Positions 1 to 15,782 are shown, numbered from the stretch's first letter. The stretch: 64,000 nucleotides of DNA from Anderseniella sp039978075 (GCA_039978075.1 JBDWCA010000006.1:1-64000); one strand, 5' to 3'. Notes: a model not told the origin generated them from the sequence alone. A program made the numbers and translations.

Positions 1-2372
<2,372 letters not shown>

Positions 2373-2626
2373 CTCATTGCCAATGCCCACCCGAAGCCTG
2401 AGCTTCGAACGGAATTGGCACAAAAAGACCAGCTTCTCGAGATCGGTACGATGGCCTGCGGTTAAGCCGCCAATCAAATGCGACGGGTTGAGCGCCCATC
2501 GCGACAAACCACCTCACGGTGGAGTCCGTACCAATCTTCTCTTTACGATGTCATGCAGAACAGGCGAGACGCAAAAGCATCTCGCAAACTTTGTTTCTTG
2601 CGAATGACCCTCAATCCATCGGATCC
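2373..2626 (-). other. rRNA internal transcribed spacer, tRNA-Ala to 23S part
   Basis: This is the transcribed spacer between tRNA-Ala and 23S. It would hold RNase III processing stems and leader sequence pairing with the 23S region. I see no gene in it. The stretch near 2535-2560 reads on the minus strand as a degenerate AAAGAGAAG motif of the kind common in alphaproteobacterial spacers, but no clear second boxA was found. Confidence 0.8.
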
Positions 2627-2702
2627 TGGTGGAGCCGGACGGGATCGAACCGACGACCCCCTGCTTGCAAAGCAGGTGCTCTCCCAGCTGAGCTACGGCC
2701 CC
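2627..2702 (-). tRNA. tRNA-Ala (anticodon TGC)
   Basis: A 76-nt cloverleaf on the minus strand begins GGGGCCGTAGCTCAGC and ends with an encoded CCA (complement at 2627-2629). The anticodon stem-loop contains CTTTGCAAG, giving anticodon TGC. The position in the 16S-23S spacer is the standard one for this tRNA. Confidence 0.97.
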
Positions 2703-2721
2703 TGATAGTTCCGGATGGAAT

Positions 2722-2798
2722 TGGTGGGCCTGGGAGGACTTGAACCTCCGACCTCACGCTTATCAAGCGCGCGCTCTAACCAACTGAGCTACAAGCCC
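2722..2798 (-). tRNA. tRNA-Ile (anticodon GAT)
   Basis: A 77-nt cloverleaf on the minus strand begins GGGCTTGTAGCTCAGTTGG and ends with an encoded CCA (complement at 2722-2724). The anticodon loop reads CTGATAA, giving GAT. It lies 19 bases upstream of tRNA-Ala in the transcription direction, so the Ile-Ala order is the usual one. Confidence 0.97.
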
Positions 2799-4562
<1,764 letters not shown>

Positions 4563-4948
4563 TGAAACGTTTTGCTCAGTTAACGATTGCTCGTCGACTG
4601 TTCAATTATTTTGCGTTTGCGTAATTGACGAGTTACCATGTTTTATCACGCCCAATTGCTTGGACGATCAAAGCTTGGCTTCTCTATAAACGCAAGTTTA
4701 GCGTCTCTTTTGTGTCTCGCTCCACTCCCCGAAGAGGGGTGCTTCATCACGAAACCGCCAGGACACGCGCCGCCTGCGTTTCTCTTTCTCTGTTCAACAA
4801 TGTCAAAGAGCGACGGAAGACCTTTCGGACCTCCACCCCTGAAAACCGGCGGCAGGCGTCTGCGGTTTGACTTAAACCGTCTAAACTGTCGTTAGTCTCA
4901 GGAGACAACAAAGAACGCTCGCCAACGAGTGGCGCCCGCTCTTCAGTG
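4563..4948 (-). other. rRNA operon leader
   Basis: This is the transcribed leader, about 385 nt, between the predicted rrn start site and the 16S 5' end. It contains a boxA antitermination element. Open frames here (around 4504-4895) lack ribosome sites and overlap 16S, so they are not taken as genes. Confidence 0.7.
4801..4812 (-). promoter_or_regulatory. boxA antitermination element of the rRNA leader
   Basis: The minus strand reads CGCTCTTTGACA, one base from the boxA form TGCTCTTTGACA bound by NusB-NusE in rRNA antitermination complexes. It lies about 240 nt upstream of the 16S 5' end, inside the leader, where boxA is expected. Confidence 0.75.
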
Positions 4949-4954
4949 AGGCGG

Positions 4955-4984
4955 TTTATAGTTGCGAGGCGGCCTGACTGTCAA
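4955..4984 (-). promoter_or_regulatory. rRNA operon sigma-70-type promoter
   Basis: On the minus strand a perfect -35 TTGACA (4984-4979) is followed after 18 bases by TATAAA (4960-4955). The predicted start site is near 4948. Its position upstream of leader and boxA, and its near-consensus quality, fit a strong rRNA promoter. A second tandem promoter was not found but cannot be excluded. Confidence 0.75.
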
Positions 4985-5178
4985 GCGGATTGTCGCAAAA
5001 AATTCGTAAAAGATTCAACAAATTTCAAAACCCCGCAAAAACCACCGAAAACCACCACTTTTCGGGGGATCTTGCACACCCGTCATCGATGAGGCCTGCA
5101 ACCTGCCAGCCCTTGCACACAATTAAGAAACTATATAGTATCTTTATTTCTGTTTTCCAGACCTTTCGAGGCCTCAAA

Positions 5179-5832
5179 ATGAACGATCGCCGCCAGCAAC
5201 TGCTGCACATCCTCAAAACTCTCGGTCCGCGGCCCACATCAAGCCTGGCAACCAGGCTTGAAATGACACTGGCCGGTGTCCGCAAGCATCTCAAACTGCT
5301 GGAACATGACAAGCTGGTTGTTTCAAGCGGTGTTGTCGGCGGTGTCGGCAGGCCCGACCTTGTGTGGCGTCTGACACAGGCAGGCCACAACCGGTTTCCC
5401 GACACCCATGACACACTGACGCTCGATCTGATCGGCTCGATCCGCACTGTCTTCGGTGAGGCAGGTCTGGACAAATTGATCGCTACCCGTGAAAGCGAAA
5501 CGAAGAAGCGCTATGCACATGCGCTGGCATCTGCCCGCTCGATGCGCCAGAAGATTGAGCGCCTTGCTGACCTGCGCAGCGAAGAAGGCTACATGGCTCA
5601 GGCTGAACAGATCGACGACCGGACATGGCGGCTGGCGGAGAACCACTGTCCGGTATGCGCGGCCGCCCGCGTCTGCCAGGGCCTGTGCCGGTCGGAACTG
5701 GCCATCTTCAGACAGGTGCTTGGCAAATCCTTCACGGTGGAACGCGACGAGTATCTGCTGGACGGAGCGCGACGCTGCTCCTATGTCATCCGGTCGCTGG
5801 ATCCAGCCTCACGCCGAAACACCGGCTCGTGA
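5179..5832 (+). CDS. SufR-like winged-helix regulator with C-terminal cysteine cluster
   Basis: The 217-residue protein has an N-terminal winged helix (about 4-68; ArsR/DeoR-like, COG2345 type) and a C-terminal cysteine cluster: C157, C160, C166, C170 and C200, with CPVC and RRCSY contexts. In the SufR family such cysteines bind an Fe-S cluster that controls DNA binding. A redox or iron-sensing role is inferred. The start ATG at 5179 is chosen because the homologous region begins there; an in-frame start at 4990 would add 63 unconserved residues and reach the rRNA promoter region. Its TGA overlaps the GTG start of the downstream MFS gene, so the two are probably co-translated and the regulator may control the transporter. 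Confidence 0.82.
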   Translation: MNDRRQQLLHILKTLGPRPTSSLATRLEMTLAGVRKHLKLLEHDKLVVSSGVVGGVGRPDLVWRLTQAGHNRFPDTHDTLTLDLIGSIRTVFGEAGLDKLIATRESETKKRYAHALASARSMRQKIERLADLRSEEGYMAQAEQIDDRTWRLAENHCPVCAAARVCQGLCRSELAIFRQVLGKSFTVERDEYLLDGARRCSYVIRSLDPASRRNTGS

Positions 5833-7325
5833 CCAAAACCGATGATCAACACCGGCACCCCTCACCGGCATCGTCTGCCGCGGCAGCTTCTGCACGGCCA
5901 AACTGGCGCGCACTGGCAAAGTCAGGCGTGTTGTCACGGTTTGTCTTCCTGGGACTGGGCATCTGGCTGCACGCGGCTGATGAACTGATCATTTCAACAC
6001 TCATCACCGACATCGTTGGAGATATCGGCGGCATTGAACTTCTCGGATGGAACCTCGCCCTTTACGAACTCGGTTCAATTCTGGCCGGTGCAGCCATGGG
6101 ACTGCAGATCGCCCGCTCGGGACTGCGCGCCGGGTTTGCATTGTCAGCCCTGGCCTACGCCACCGGCTGTGCAATATCAGCACTGGCGCCCGCCATGGAA
6201 GTCATGCTGCTCGGGCGCCTCGCGCAAGGGTTTGGCGGTGGCGGTCTGGTAGCGGTTGCGTTCATTGCAGTTGAAAAGCTGTTCGACAGATCCATATGGC
6301 CGCAATTGTTTGCGCTTTTGTCAGCCATCTGGGGGATATCGGCGTTCCTCGGCCCGCTGATCGGCGGCCTGTTCGCTCAGGTCGACTGGTGGCGTGGTGC
6401 GTTCTGGTTTTTCGGCGCCCAGGCAGCGTTGCTGGCAGCCGCCGCCTACATTATAATACCTGCGCAGCACGCAGCCGGCATGGCGACCGGCGATACAGGC
6501 GAACCCGGCAGCTCGCTCGACCGCGCCAAAAACGGCTCCAAACCGGGCATCTTTCCGGCCCGGCGGCTGGCCATTCTGGCGGCTTCCATTATCGCAATTG
6601 CCTGGTCCGGCATAACCGCCAATCTGATGGCAGCGATAGCGGCAGGATGTGCCGGTCTTGCAGGCGTGTGCGCATTTCTGGCAATTGACCAGAACCGCGC
6701 TTCCGGTCACATTCTGCCATCGGCGATCCGGACCCGTGGCAGCACCGCCCGCAACTCGCTCTTGATGGTCTTCTGCCTGGCGGCATCGACAATTTCCTTT
6801 TCTGTTTTCGGGCCTGTGCTGTTGCGTGTTCTGCATCAGTTATCGGCACTGGAAACAGGCTATGTTATTGCTTTGGAATCAATAGGTTGGTCGGTTGCCG
6901 CAATTGCACTGGCCAACCAACCGGAACACCGGGAAAAGCTGATCATCCGAAGTGGCGCCAGCCTGGTGCTCATCGGCCTGTTAGGGTTTGCCGTTACAAT
7001 GGTGTCTGGTCCTGTCTGGGTGGTCTGCATGTTTGCGGTCCTGCAAGGTGCCGGCTTCGGCATGTCATGGAGCTTCATCATCCGGCGTCTGGTTGAATCC
7101 GTCGGCGAAACCGAACGCTCCATCGCGGCAGCTTCAATTCCGCTGGTCCAGCGAATCGCGTATGCCCTTGGGGCTGCTCTTGCGGGGCTTGTTGCCAACA
7201 CAGTCGGCTTTTCCGGCGGGCTTTCGGCACAAACTGCAAAATTTGTCGCCATCTGGGTTTTTGTTGCCTTCATACCCCTTGCCACAATTGGGGTTTTTGC
7301 GGGCTTCAAAATGTCTGCAAAATGA
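5829..7325 (+). CDS. MFS transporter
   Basis: This 498-residue polytopic membrane protein belongs to the major facilitator superfamily. The N-terminal half shows alternating hydrophobic segments and a family-like stretch (LLGRLAQGFGGGGLVAVAF) followed by a glycine/proline-rich helix (FLGPLIGGLF). A long central hydrophilic loop near residues 215-240 precedes the second half. It looks like a drug-type exporter, but the substrate cannot be inferred. The GTG start at 5829 overlaps the regulator's stop (GTGA); no in-frame ATG occurs before the second membrane segment. The regulator-transporter overlap suggests a locally controlled efflux unit. Confidence 0.85.
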   Translation: MTKTDDQHRHPSPASSAAAASARPNWRALAKSGVLSRFVFLGLGIWLHAADELIISTLITDIVGDIGGIELLGWNLALYELGSILAGAAMGLQIARSGLRAGFALSALAYATGCAISALAPAMEVMLLGRLAQGFGGGGLVAVAFIAVEKLFDRSIWPQLFALLSAIWGISAFLGPLIGGLFAQVDWWRGAFWFFGAQAALLAAAAYIIIPAQHAAGMATGDTGEPGSSLDRAKNGSKPGIFPARRLAILAASIIAIAWSGITANLMAAIAAGCAGLAGVCAFLAIDQNRASGHILPSAIRTRGSTARNSLLMVFCLAASTISFSVFGPVLLRVLHQLSALETGYVIALESIGWSVAAIALANQPEHREKLIIRSGASLVLIGLLGFAVTMVSGPVWVVCMFAVLQGAGFGMSWSFIIRRLVESVGETERSIAAASIPLVQRIAYALGAALAGLVANTVGFSGGLSAQTAKFVAIWVFVAFIPLATIGVFAGFKMSAK

Positions 7326-7743
7326 CCTATTTGTGTCTGAAAAAAGGCACTCAAACGAAACTACGCCATTTATGGCCAAGTTAACCGCCGATAAACCATA
7401 TTCTACCAGTATGAAGCTCTGCAAGGTTGTCTAAAATTTGCCTTACAACCTCACCGCCGCCGACGTCAACTCATTGTGCAAGCTCAGGTTTTTCAGCTTC
7501 ACAGGGTCTCGAAAGGTTGACACGAAGCGTGCTGACGGGCATTGTCCGCTCAGTTGGTGGGGACGGCTGACCAGCAGTTGCAAAACTGCGTTCAGCATAG
7601 CGTTTGTCAGGTTTGGGTGACTGCGTGACGACTAAGCAGCGCAGGATGGGTGTGTTCTTTTCCATCCGGTGCTTTAAACGGGATTTGCAGTCTACCGTGC
7701 AGGTGGCGGTTGTGATCCGGTCAGGTCAAGGGGTTCTACGGGT
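7326..7743 (+). other. Intergenic region upstream of the M23 peptidase gene
   Basis: No gene is supported here. A possible promoter has TTGACA at 7517-7522 and CATTGT at 7540-7545 with 17-bp spacing; the -10 is poor. A TTAA-N7-TAAA element at 7381-7395 is one change from the CtrA consensus TTAA-N7-TTAA. An open frame around 7438-7620 has no ribosome site and no recognisable protein. Confidence 0.5.
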
Positions 7744-9465
7744 TTGAAGTCATTGTTCAAAAAGATGCGGCCGCGCGGGCCAGGCTCTTTGACAGAGACC
7801 GCTCGTAAACTCAGCATCGATGATCTGGCTGTCGACAACACCGATTTCTTCCTGGTTCCAAAACCAAAGTCCAATAATTTTCAGCTGGTAAGCCTGGTGG
7901 CATTTACACTTTTTGGTGGTGCCGCCGCTGCCGGCCTTGCATTGAGCTGGCCGTCGACGACACAGGGCGTTATCGCCAACAGCTGGCAGGTACAGAGCGG
8001 TCAGGCGGCAAACTCTTCGGTGCGCGGTGAAGGTTTTATCCAGACATCCACCAAGGGTGATTTCAACGGCGCCATCGCCAAGGCAGTCTCTGCCAGCCCG
8101 ATGCAGCCCCTGTCTGTTGCCTATATCCAGGGCCAGCCGGACACGAGCGGCATCAATGCGACCGGCGACTTGCTGACAGAAAACGGATATCCTGCTCCCG
8201 GCAGCGACGCGCTGGCCTATGGCGAGCCGATCATTCTTGAAAACAGCATCGAGCTGGCCTCTTTGCCCGATACGAACAATTCCACCAGCGTCTCCAAGAC
8301 ACTGCCGCCGGAACCGGTAGACGAAGAGGTTGTTCTGCGCCGGGGAGATACGCTGATTGGCCGCATGGTCAACCTTGGCGTCACTGTCGAAAGCGCGCGT
8401 GCGATTGCTGCTGCCATTGAGCCGGTGTTCCCGGGCCGCCTGGTCCGCACCGGCCAGAGATATTCTGTGACGCTTGATAAGCAGCAGGATTTCTACGGCA
8501 ATGAAGTTATCGCGCCGGTACGGGTGTCGTTTACACCACCTGGCGGCGAAGAACTGATCGTCGAGTCTGATGATGATGGCCGGTACATCGCGACCATCGG
8601 CGGTAAAAAAGCCAAGCCCCTGTCGCGCATTGCGAACGCGCCGCACTATCGCGCCAAGGCAAAAGTTTCATCCTCGGTTTATGCAGCCGCGCGCGACAAT
8701 GGCGTTCCAGGCTACGTGATCAACGCCGCGATGAAAGTTCTGGGGCACAATATCGACCTGCAGCGCCAGATACATTCCGGTGACCAGATTGACCTGTTTT
8801 ACGGAAATCCGCTCAGCGGGTCATCGACAAAGCGGAAAGTGCTGCACTATGCAAAGCTGCGCACATCCGGCCGCGACCACATTTACTATCGGTTCACCGA
8901 CAAAAACGGCAAGACGTCCTATTATGACGAGAACGGTGTCGGTTCCAACAAGTCGCTGATGCGCACACCCATTTCCGGTGGCCGTATTACGTCAGGCTTC
9001 GGCATGCGGCGTCATCCGCTGCTGGGCTACAACAAACTCCATACCGGCATCGATTTTGGCGCGGCCCGCGGTACGCCGATCAAGGCAGCCGGTGACGGTG
9101 TCGTGGTCCATGCCGGCTGGCGCGGTTCCTATGGCCGCACCGTTGTCATCAAGCACGCCAAAAAATACTCAACCCTGTATGCTCACATGAGCAAGACCGC
9201 CAAGCTGAAAAAGGGACAAAAAGTCCGCCAGGGTCAGGTCATCGGTTATGTTGGTACAACCGGCCGGTCCACCGGCCCTCACCTGCACTATGAAGTGCGC
9301 AAACGCGGACGCCCGATCAACCCGCGCCGTGTACAGGTCGCTTCATCCGGCAGGAAGCTGAAGGGCAAGGATCTGCGCGCCTTCAAGCAGCAGAAGAGAA
9401 AAGTCCTGGCTCTCATGCAGGAAGCTCCGTCTTCAATTCAGATCGCCCAGGTCAACGGACAATAG
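7744..9465 (+). CDS. M23-family murein DD-endopeptidase, membrane anchored
   Basis: The 573-residue protein has a short basic cytoplasmic N-terminus, one membrane segment (about 47-67) and a long periplasmic part. An OapA/Csd3-like region (about 195-300) precedes the lysostaphin-type M23 domain (about 405-525). The zinc ligands are visible: H433 and D437 in HTGID, and H515 in HLHYE. By family it cuts peptide cross-links in peptidoglycan to allow wall growth. The start is TTG at 7744; an ATG at 7765 is an alternative that changes only seven residues. It stands alone and converges on the protease gene at 9553. Confidence 0.9.
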   Translation: MKSLFKKMRPRGPGSLTETARKLSIDDLAVDNTDFFLVPKPKSNNFQLVSLVAFTLFGGAAAAGLALSWPSTTQGVIANSWQVQSGQAANSSVRGEGFIQTSTKGDFNGAIAKAVSASPMQPLSVAYIQGQPDTSGINATGDLLTENGYPAPGSDALAYGEPIILENSIELASLPDTNNSTSVSKTLPPEPVDEEVVLRRGDTLIGRMVNLGVTVESARAIAAAIEPVFPGRLVRTGQRYSVTLDKQQDFYGNEVIAPVRVSFTPPGGEELIVESDDDGRYIATIGGKKAKPLSRIANAPHYRAKAKVSSSVYAAARDNGVPGYVINAAMKVLGHNIDLQRQIHSGDQIDLFYGNPLSGSSTKRKVLHYAKLRTSGRDHIYYRFTDKNGKTSYYDENGVGSNKSLMRTPISGGRITSGFGMRRHPLLGYNKLHTGIDFGAARGTPIKAAGDGVVVHAGWRGSYGRTVVIKHAKKYSTLYAHMSKTAKLKKGQKVRQGQVIGYVGTTGRSTGPHLHYEVRKRGRPINPRRVQVASSGRKLKGKDLRAFKQQKRKVLALMQEAPSSIQIAQVNGQ

Positions 9466-9552
9466 TGATCGCGCCGTCAAGGATCTGTATCATGGCTCGT
9501 CTTGAAGTCATGCTGACCTGATCGGATTGTCTCCTGGCATGGCGCCAACAAG

Positions 9553-10518
9553 CTACTCGCTCATGATCCATTGTAACGGCTGATCCTCGCGGCGACCCGA
9601 CAATTCAACCTTGTCACCTGCCTGCCGACCTGCCATGACCGACAACCAGTCCTGAGGCTTTCGGATGCGCCTGCCGTTCGCCAGATACACGATGTCCCCT
9701 GCCCTGAGCCCCGAGTTTTCACCGGGCAGTCCTGGCACAATCTTCACCACCAGCACACCCTGGCGGCCTGCTTCACCGCTGGGTGGCACCGCCCGCAACA
9801 ACACACCTGTTCTCGCAGGAACAAACCGGCCTGTGCTGGCAAGCGCATCAGCAATGACCTGAACCAGTTGTGCATCTACCGCAAAATTGACCCCGATATT
9901 GGCATCCGACTGCTTGGTGAAGATGGCTGACAGCATGCCGGCAAACCGCCCCTGCATGTCCACCAGCGCACCACCCGACATGCCGGGGTTTACCGCCGCG
10001 TCAGTCTGGATAAAGTCTTCAATGGCATTGAAACCGACGCCGGCCCGGTTTACCGCCGATACCCGGCCGCAGCTGACCGACAGGCCGACACCAAATGCGT
10101 TGCCGATGGCGCACACTTCATCACCCAGTCCCGGCGTGCCGGTGCGACCGGCAATTGCCGGCAATCTCTTGTCGATCTGCAGAACTGCCAGATCGCTGGC
10201 CTTGTGACGCGCGACCACCCGGGCAGGATAACTGGTTCCATCATCATCCCGCACCAGCACCGGCACCTGGTCCTGAACCGGTCCCAGCACATGATCCGCT
10301 GTCACAATGGTCCGGCCATCGCCAATCACAACGCCGCTGCCTTCCGGTTCAGCGAGGTTTGCCGGTCTTCCTGACCAGACCGGCAGCACGGTCACGACCG
10401 ATTTGCGGGCCACCTCCAGAGCTGAAATATCCCGTCCACTGGCTGCCGGCACCATTAGTCCAAACAGAACCGCGGCCAGTATGGGTGCAGTAACACTGCG
10501 CCTGGTAACAGAAATCAT
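9553..10518 (-). CDS. DegP-like periplasmic trypsin-type serine protease (S1C)
   Basis: The 321-residue protein has a signal peptide (about 1-28, cleavage near AASG). Its trypsin-like domain carries the full triad: H76 (TADHV), D109 (ASDLAVLQ) and S181 (NPGMSGGA). One PDZ-like domain (about 235-318, with GLRAGDIVY) follows. It resembles DegP/DegQ-type quality-control proteases but is shorter than two-PDZ members. The ATG at 10518 has GGAG about 10 bases upstream and starts the signal peptide; a longer frame to 10818 lies inside the Nudix gene. It begins 4 bases after the Nudix gene ends, so they form one operon. Confidence 0.88.
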   Translation of the reverse strand: MISVTRRSVTAPILAAVLFGLMVPAASGRDISALEVARKSVVTVLPVWSGRPANLAEPEGSGVVIGDGRTIVTADHVLGPVQDQVPVLVRDDDGTSYPARVVARHKASDLAVLQIDKRLPAIAGRTGTPGLGDEVCAIGNAFGVGLSVSCGRVSAVNRAGVGFNAIEDFIQTDAAVNPGMSGGALVDMQGRFAGMLSAIFTKQSDANIGVNFAVDAQLVQVIADALASTGRFVPARTGVLLRAVPPSGEAGRQGVLVVKIVPGLPGENSGLRAGDIVYLANGRRIRKPQDWLSVMAGRQAGDKVELSGRREDQPLQWIMSE

Positions 10519-10522
10519 CGTC

Positions 10523-11155
10523 TCAGCTCCGCGTGAATTCAGGTTGCCCAAGGTCGCCAACCCGGGTTGACCGGCCATGCAGGCATACCTCGCGAAACTG
10601 GTACAAAAGCGCTGCTGTCGGCGCATACATGCGATGCCCGATCGTCGGCAGTACCGCCGACATGACCGGTTTGCCTCCGATTTTATCGGGCACCATTTCA
10701 GGTATTGACGGTGTGTCCAACTCTTCCAGGGGAACACGATAGAGCTGCGCAACCTCGCCGGGATCAGGAGTGAATGCTGCGCCTGCATCTGCCCACGCCA
10801 CGACCGGTGTGATAACAAATCCCGAGCGGGTCACCATGTCATCCAGCAATCCCAGGACTGAAGGTCTCTCCAGGTAGAGGCCCACTTCCTCATGGGTTTC
10901 GCGCAAGGCCGCGTCAATCACGTTTTCGCCCTCATCAAGGCGTCCGCCCGGCAGGGCATATTGGCCGCCATGCCGGTTAAGCTTGCTAGCTCTCAAGGTT
11001 ATCACTATGTCGGCTGGCGCTTCCCGCGATGTGGCACCGAGAACCAGGGCGACAGCGGCCTTGCGCAGAGATCCGTCTGTAACGGTGATGCGATCATGTA
11101 AGGTAAGGTTCTGGACGATAGCTTCACGCAGACCAGCGTTGAGAGAGTAATTCAT
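10523..11155 (-). CDS. Nudix hydrolase, CoA-pyrophosphatase-like
   Basis: The 210-residue protein contains a complete Nudix box at residues 71-93 (GX5EX7REUXEEXGU: G71, E77, R85, E86, E89, E90, G92), which binds the metal for pyrophosphate cleavage. The preceding LNRHGGQYALPGGR resembles the NUDT7/YeaB-type CoA diphosphatase group. Substrate assignment is tentative. It is the first gene of a two-gene unit with the DegP-like protease. No functional link between the two is evident. Confidence 0.85.
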   Translation of the reverse strand: MNYSLNAGLREAIVQNLTLHDRITVTDGSLRKAAVALVLGATSREAPADIVITLRASKLNRHGGQYALPGGRLDEGENVIDAALRETHEEVGLYLERPSVLGLLDDMVTRSGFVITPVVAWADAGAAFTPDPGEVAQLYRVPLEELDTPSIPEMVPDKIGGKPVMSAVLPTIGHRMYAPTAALLYQFREVCLHGRSTRVGDLGQPEFTRS

Positions 11156-11195
11156 CCAGCCATGCTAGAACACTTTGAGCTCAGATAGAATTGTT

Positions 11196-11230
11196 TGGTA
11201 CGCGACACTTCAATGCAGCATCGCGTACCA
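11196..11230 (-). terminator. Hairpin downstream of clpB
   Basis: A perfect 10-bp stem (TGGTACGCGA and TCGCGTACCA) encloses a 15-base loop, 24 bases past the clpB stop. There is no good U-tract after it on the minus strand, so it may act as an RNA-stabilising or weak termination structure. Confidence 0.4.
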
Positions 11231-11254
11231 GGTGTGTAAATTTATCACTCAGCG

Positions 11255-13909
<2,655 letters not shown>

Positions 13910-14091
13910 TACAAGCTCCTTCTGGCATATCCGGTTGCACAGCCCGCACTTGCAGCGCTGAAATCTGGATATCCGGTTCTGGATTCAGGGCATGAGCCCA
14001 ACCTTTGTTATTCCCTGCCCGGCCAGAGAAGAAATGCCGCTTTCAGCCAACATTCATGAACCACTGGTCAAACAGGATGCTTCCTGCCAGA

Positions 14092-14119
14092 TATAGGTAT
14101 CGTTTTTTTCCATAACAAG
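14092..14119 (-). promoter_or_regulatory. Putative heat-shock (RpoH-type) promoter of clpB
   Basis: On the minus strand CTTGTT (14119-14114) is followed after 16 bases by CCTATA (14097-14092). The CTTG and CCTAT elements match the alphaproteobacterial sigma-32 style. The predicted start near 14085 would give a 175-nt leader to the clpB ATG. This is inferred from motif and context only. Confidence 0.45.
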
Positions 14120-14136
14120 ATTTAGGCAGCTCAAAT

Positions 14137-14910
14137 ATGGCCGGCATGATTACCATCTGCGCATTGAACACGTTCCCGGTGAAGGGCATGTCTGTCCAGA
14201 CCAGTGAAACTGTTCAGGTGAGCGCCGGAGAAAATTTCCCCTGTGACCGAAGCTGGGCGATTGAAGCCGGCGCAAAGAAATTCGACGCGGCGGCACCGGC
14301 CTATCTGCCCAAAACTGCTTTCACCCAGCTGATGAGCCATGAGAAGATCGCCGGTCTGGAGACAAATATGGATGTGTCTGGCGGCAATCCGGTTTTCACC
14401 ATAAACCGTGGCGGAAAGCAGGTTGCGCGTGGTGATCTTTCAACTCCGGTCGGCCGACAGATCATTGAACAGTTCATGGCCGCTTACATGAAGGACGACC
14501 TGCGCGGAAGTCCGCGCGTTGTTCATGCTGACGGTCATCACTTTACCGATGTGCCGGCGAAGTTCATCTCGATCCTCAACCTTGCAAGTGTAAGAGAGAT
14601 TGAACGCGTTGTTGGCAAGCCGCTTGATCCATTGCGGTTTCGCGCCAACATTCATATCGATGGTGCAGAACCATGGGCCGAATTCGGCTGGTTGAGCAAG
14701 ACATTGCAGGTGGATGGATCACCGGCATTTCGCGCTGCCGAACGCATTCAACGATGTGCGGCCACAAGTGTTGATCCACAGACAGCTGCGCGTGACATGA
14801 ACCTGCCACGCACATTGATGTCTGCCTTCCAGCACGATGACTGCGGCATTTATGTCAGTGCAACAGCCGACCGCGTCCTAAAACTCGGTCAGCAAATCAC
14901 CATTGCATAG
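14137..14910 (+). CDS. MOSC domain-containing protein
   Basis: The 257-residue protein has an N-terminal MOSC-N-like beta region (FPVKGMSVQ) and a C-terminal MOSC domain. Typical elements are LDPLRFRANIHIDG, an acidic-aromatic stretch and the conserved cysteine in RIQRCAATSVDP. MOSC domains occur in molybdenum cofactor sulfurases and in amidoxime-reducing proteins such as YcbX and mARC, where they bind Mo-cofactor. No partner ferredoxin or reductase domain is fused here, so the exact reaction is open. It is transcribed divergently from clpB and converges on the DUF4167 gene. Confidence 0.8.
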   Translation: MAGMITICALNTFPVKGMSVQTSETVQVSAGENFPCDRSWAIEAGAKKFDAAAPAYLPKTAFTQLMSHEKIAGLETNMDVSGGNPVFTINRGGKQVARGDLSTPVGRQIIEQFMAAYMKDDLRGSPRVVHADGHHFTDVPAKFISILNLASVREIERVVGKPLDPLRFRANIHIDGAEPWAEFGWLSKTLQVDGSPAFRAAERIQRCAATSVDPQTAARDMNLPRTLMSAFQHDDCGIYVSATADRVLKLGQQITIA

Positions 14911-14977
14911 GCAGCATGGTTGCCCCGGCACATTGAATCCGATCAGCTCAGTAAACCTGATCGCCTTCAAAAATCTC

Positions 14978-15016
14978 AGAGCAACTTCATGGGTTCATCT
15001 GAACCCATGTTGCGCT
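14978..15016. repeat. Palindromic intergenic repeat, copy A
   Basis: Arms AGAGCAAC and GTTGCGCT (one mismatch) flank an inner perfect stem ATGGGTTC/GAACCCAT with loop ATCT; a 3-base bulge TTC lies on the left side. The same architecture recurs in the opposite orientation at 45487-45527. It overlaps the stop codon of the DUF4167 gene and lies between two convergent genes, where it could also terminate transcription from both sides. Confidence 0.7.
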
Positions 15017-15782
15017 AGGCCGCGCTGACATCCTCGGCTGCTGCGTCGTCGCCGGATGATTTACTCGCACTGTCCGCTGCATCCGCCACTTCAGCCGGTT
15101 TCGCCTTGCGGGCGCGTGGCTGGCGTTTCGGCTTGGCTTCAGCAGGTGCGTCATCGCCATCACTGCTTGCACTTTCATCGCTGCTTGCATTGCTGTCACG
15201 GTCACCCGTTTCACGGCGCAGGAAATCCGGCGCTTGCGCCTGCCAGTTTTCGTCACCTTCGGCAGGCTGTGCCTGTGCACCGCCGCTTTCAGTGTTTTCA
15301 TCGCCGCCAGCCGCACGCTGGCGGCCATTACCGCGTTGCCCGCGACTGTTTCTGCGGTTGTTCTGTCTGCTGTTTTCCTGCCCGCCATCTTCGCTGGCAG
15401 ACGTCTGCTTGCCGTCACCGTCACCGCTGGAAGCCGTTTCAGCGTCGCTGTCACCATCGTCACGGCGCTGCTGGGCTTGCTGTGCCTGCTGGTTTTGCTG
15501 ATTGAACGCCTGAGCTGCTGCCACTATCCGAAGGTAGTGCTCTGCATGCTGGAAATAGTTTTCCGCATTGACGTTTTCACCGGATGAGACCGCATCCCGG
15601 GCCAATTGCAGGTACTTGTCAGCAATTGTCTGCGCATTGCCGCGCACTTTCACGTCCGGGCCATTGCTTTCAAAGACGCGGTTAAGTGGATTGGACTGCC
15701 GCCCGCCTCCGCCGCCGCCACGATTTCCGCCGCCGCCACGCCCGCGTGACCTGTTCTTATTGTGTTGTTGTCCTTGTCTCAT
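15015..15782 (-). CDS. DUF4167 domain-containing protein, Gly/Arg- and Gln-rich
   Basis: The 255-residue protein starts with a basic Gly/Arg-rich tail (1-30), followed by the compact DUF4167 domain (about 35-95, with NAENYFQHAEHYLRI). The remainder is low-complexity: a Q-rich run, then Asp/Ser/Ala-rich disordered sequence with a Lys/Arg-rich patch near residue 230. The family is widespread in Hyphomicrobiales and has no assigned function. The composition suggests RNA binding, which is an inference. It lies downstream of prmC on the same strand, separated by 387 bases. Its stop overlaps a palindromic repeat. Confidence 0.85.
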   Translation of the reverse strand: MRQGQQHNKNRSRGRGGGGNRGGGGGGRQSNPLNRVFESNGPDVKVRGNAQTIADKYLQLARDAVSSGENVNAENYFQHAEHYLRIVAAAQAFNQQNQQAQQAQQRRDDGDSDAETASSGDGDGKQTSASEDGGQENSRQNNRRNSRGQRGNGRQRAAGGDENTESGGAQAQPAEGDENWQAQAPDFLRRETGDRDSNASSDESASSDGDDAPAEAKPKRQPRARKAKPAEVADAADSASKSSGDDAAAEDVSAA

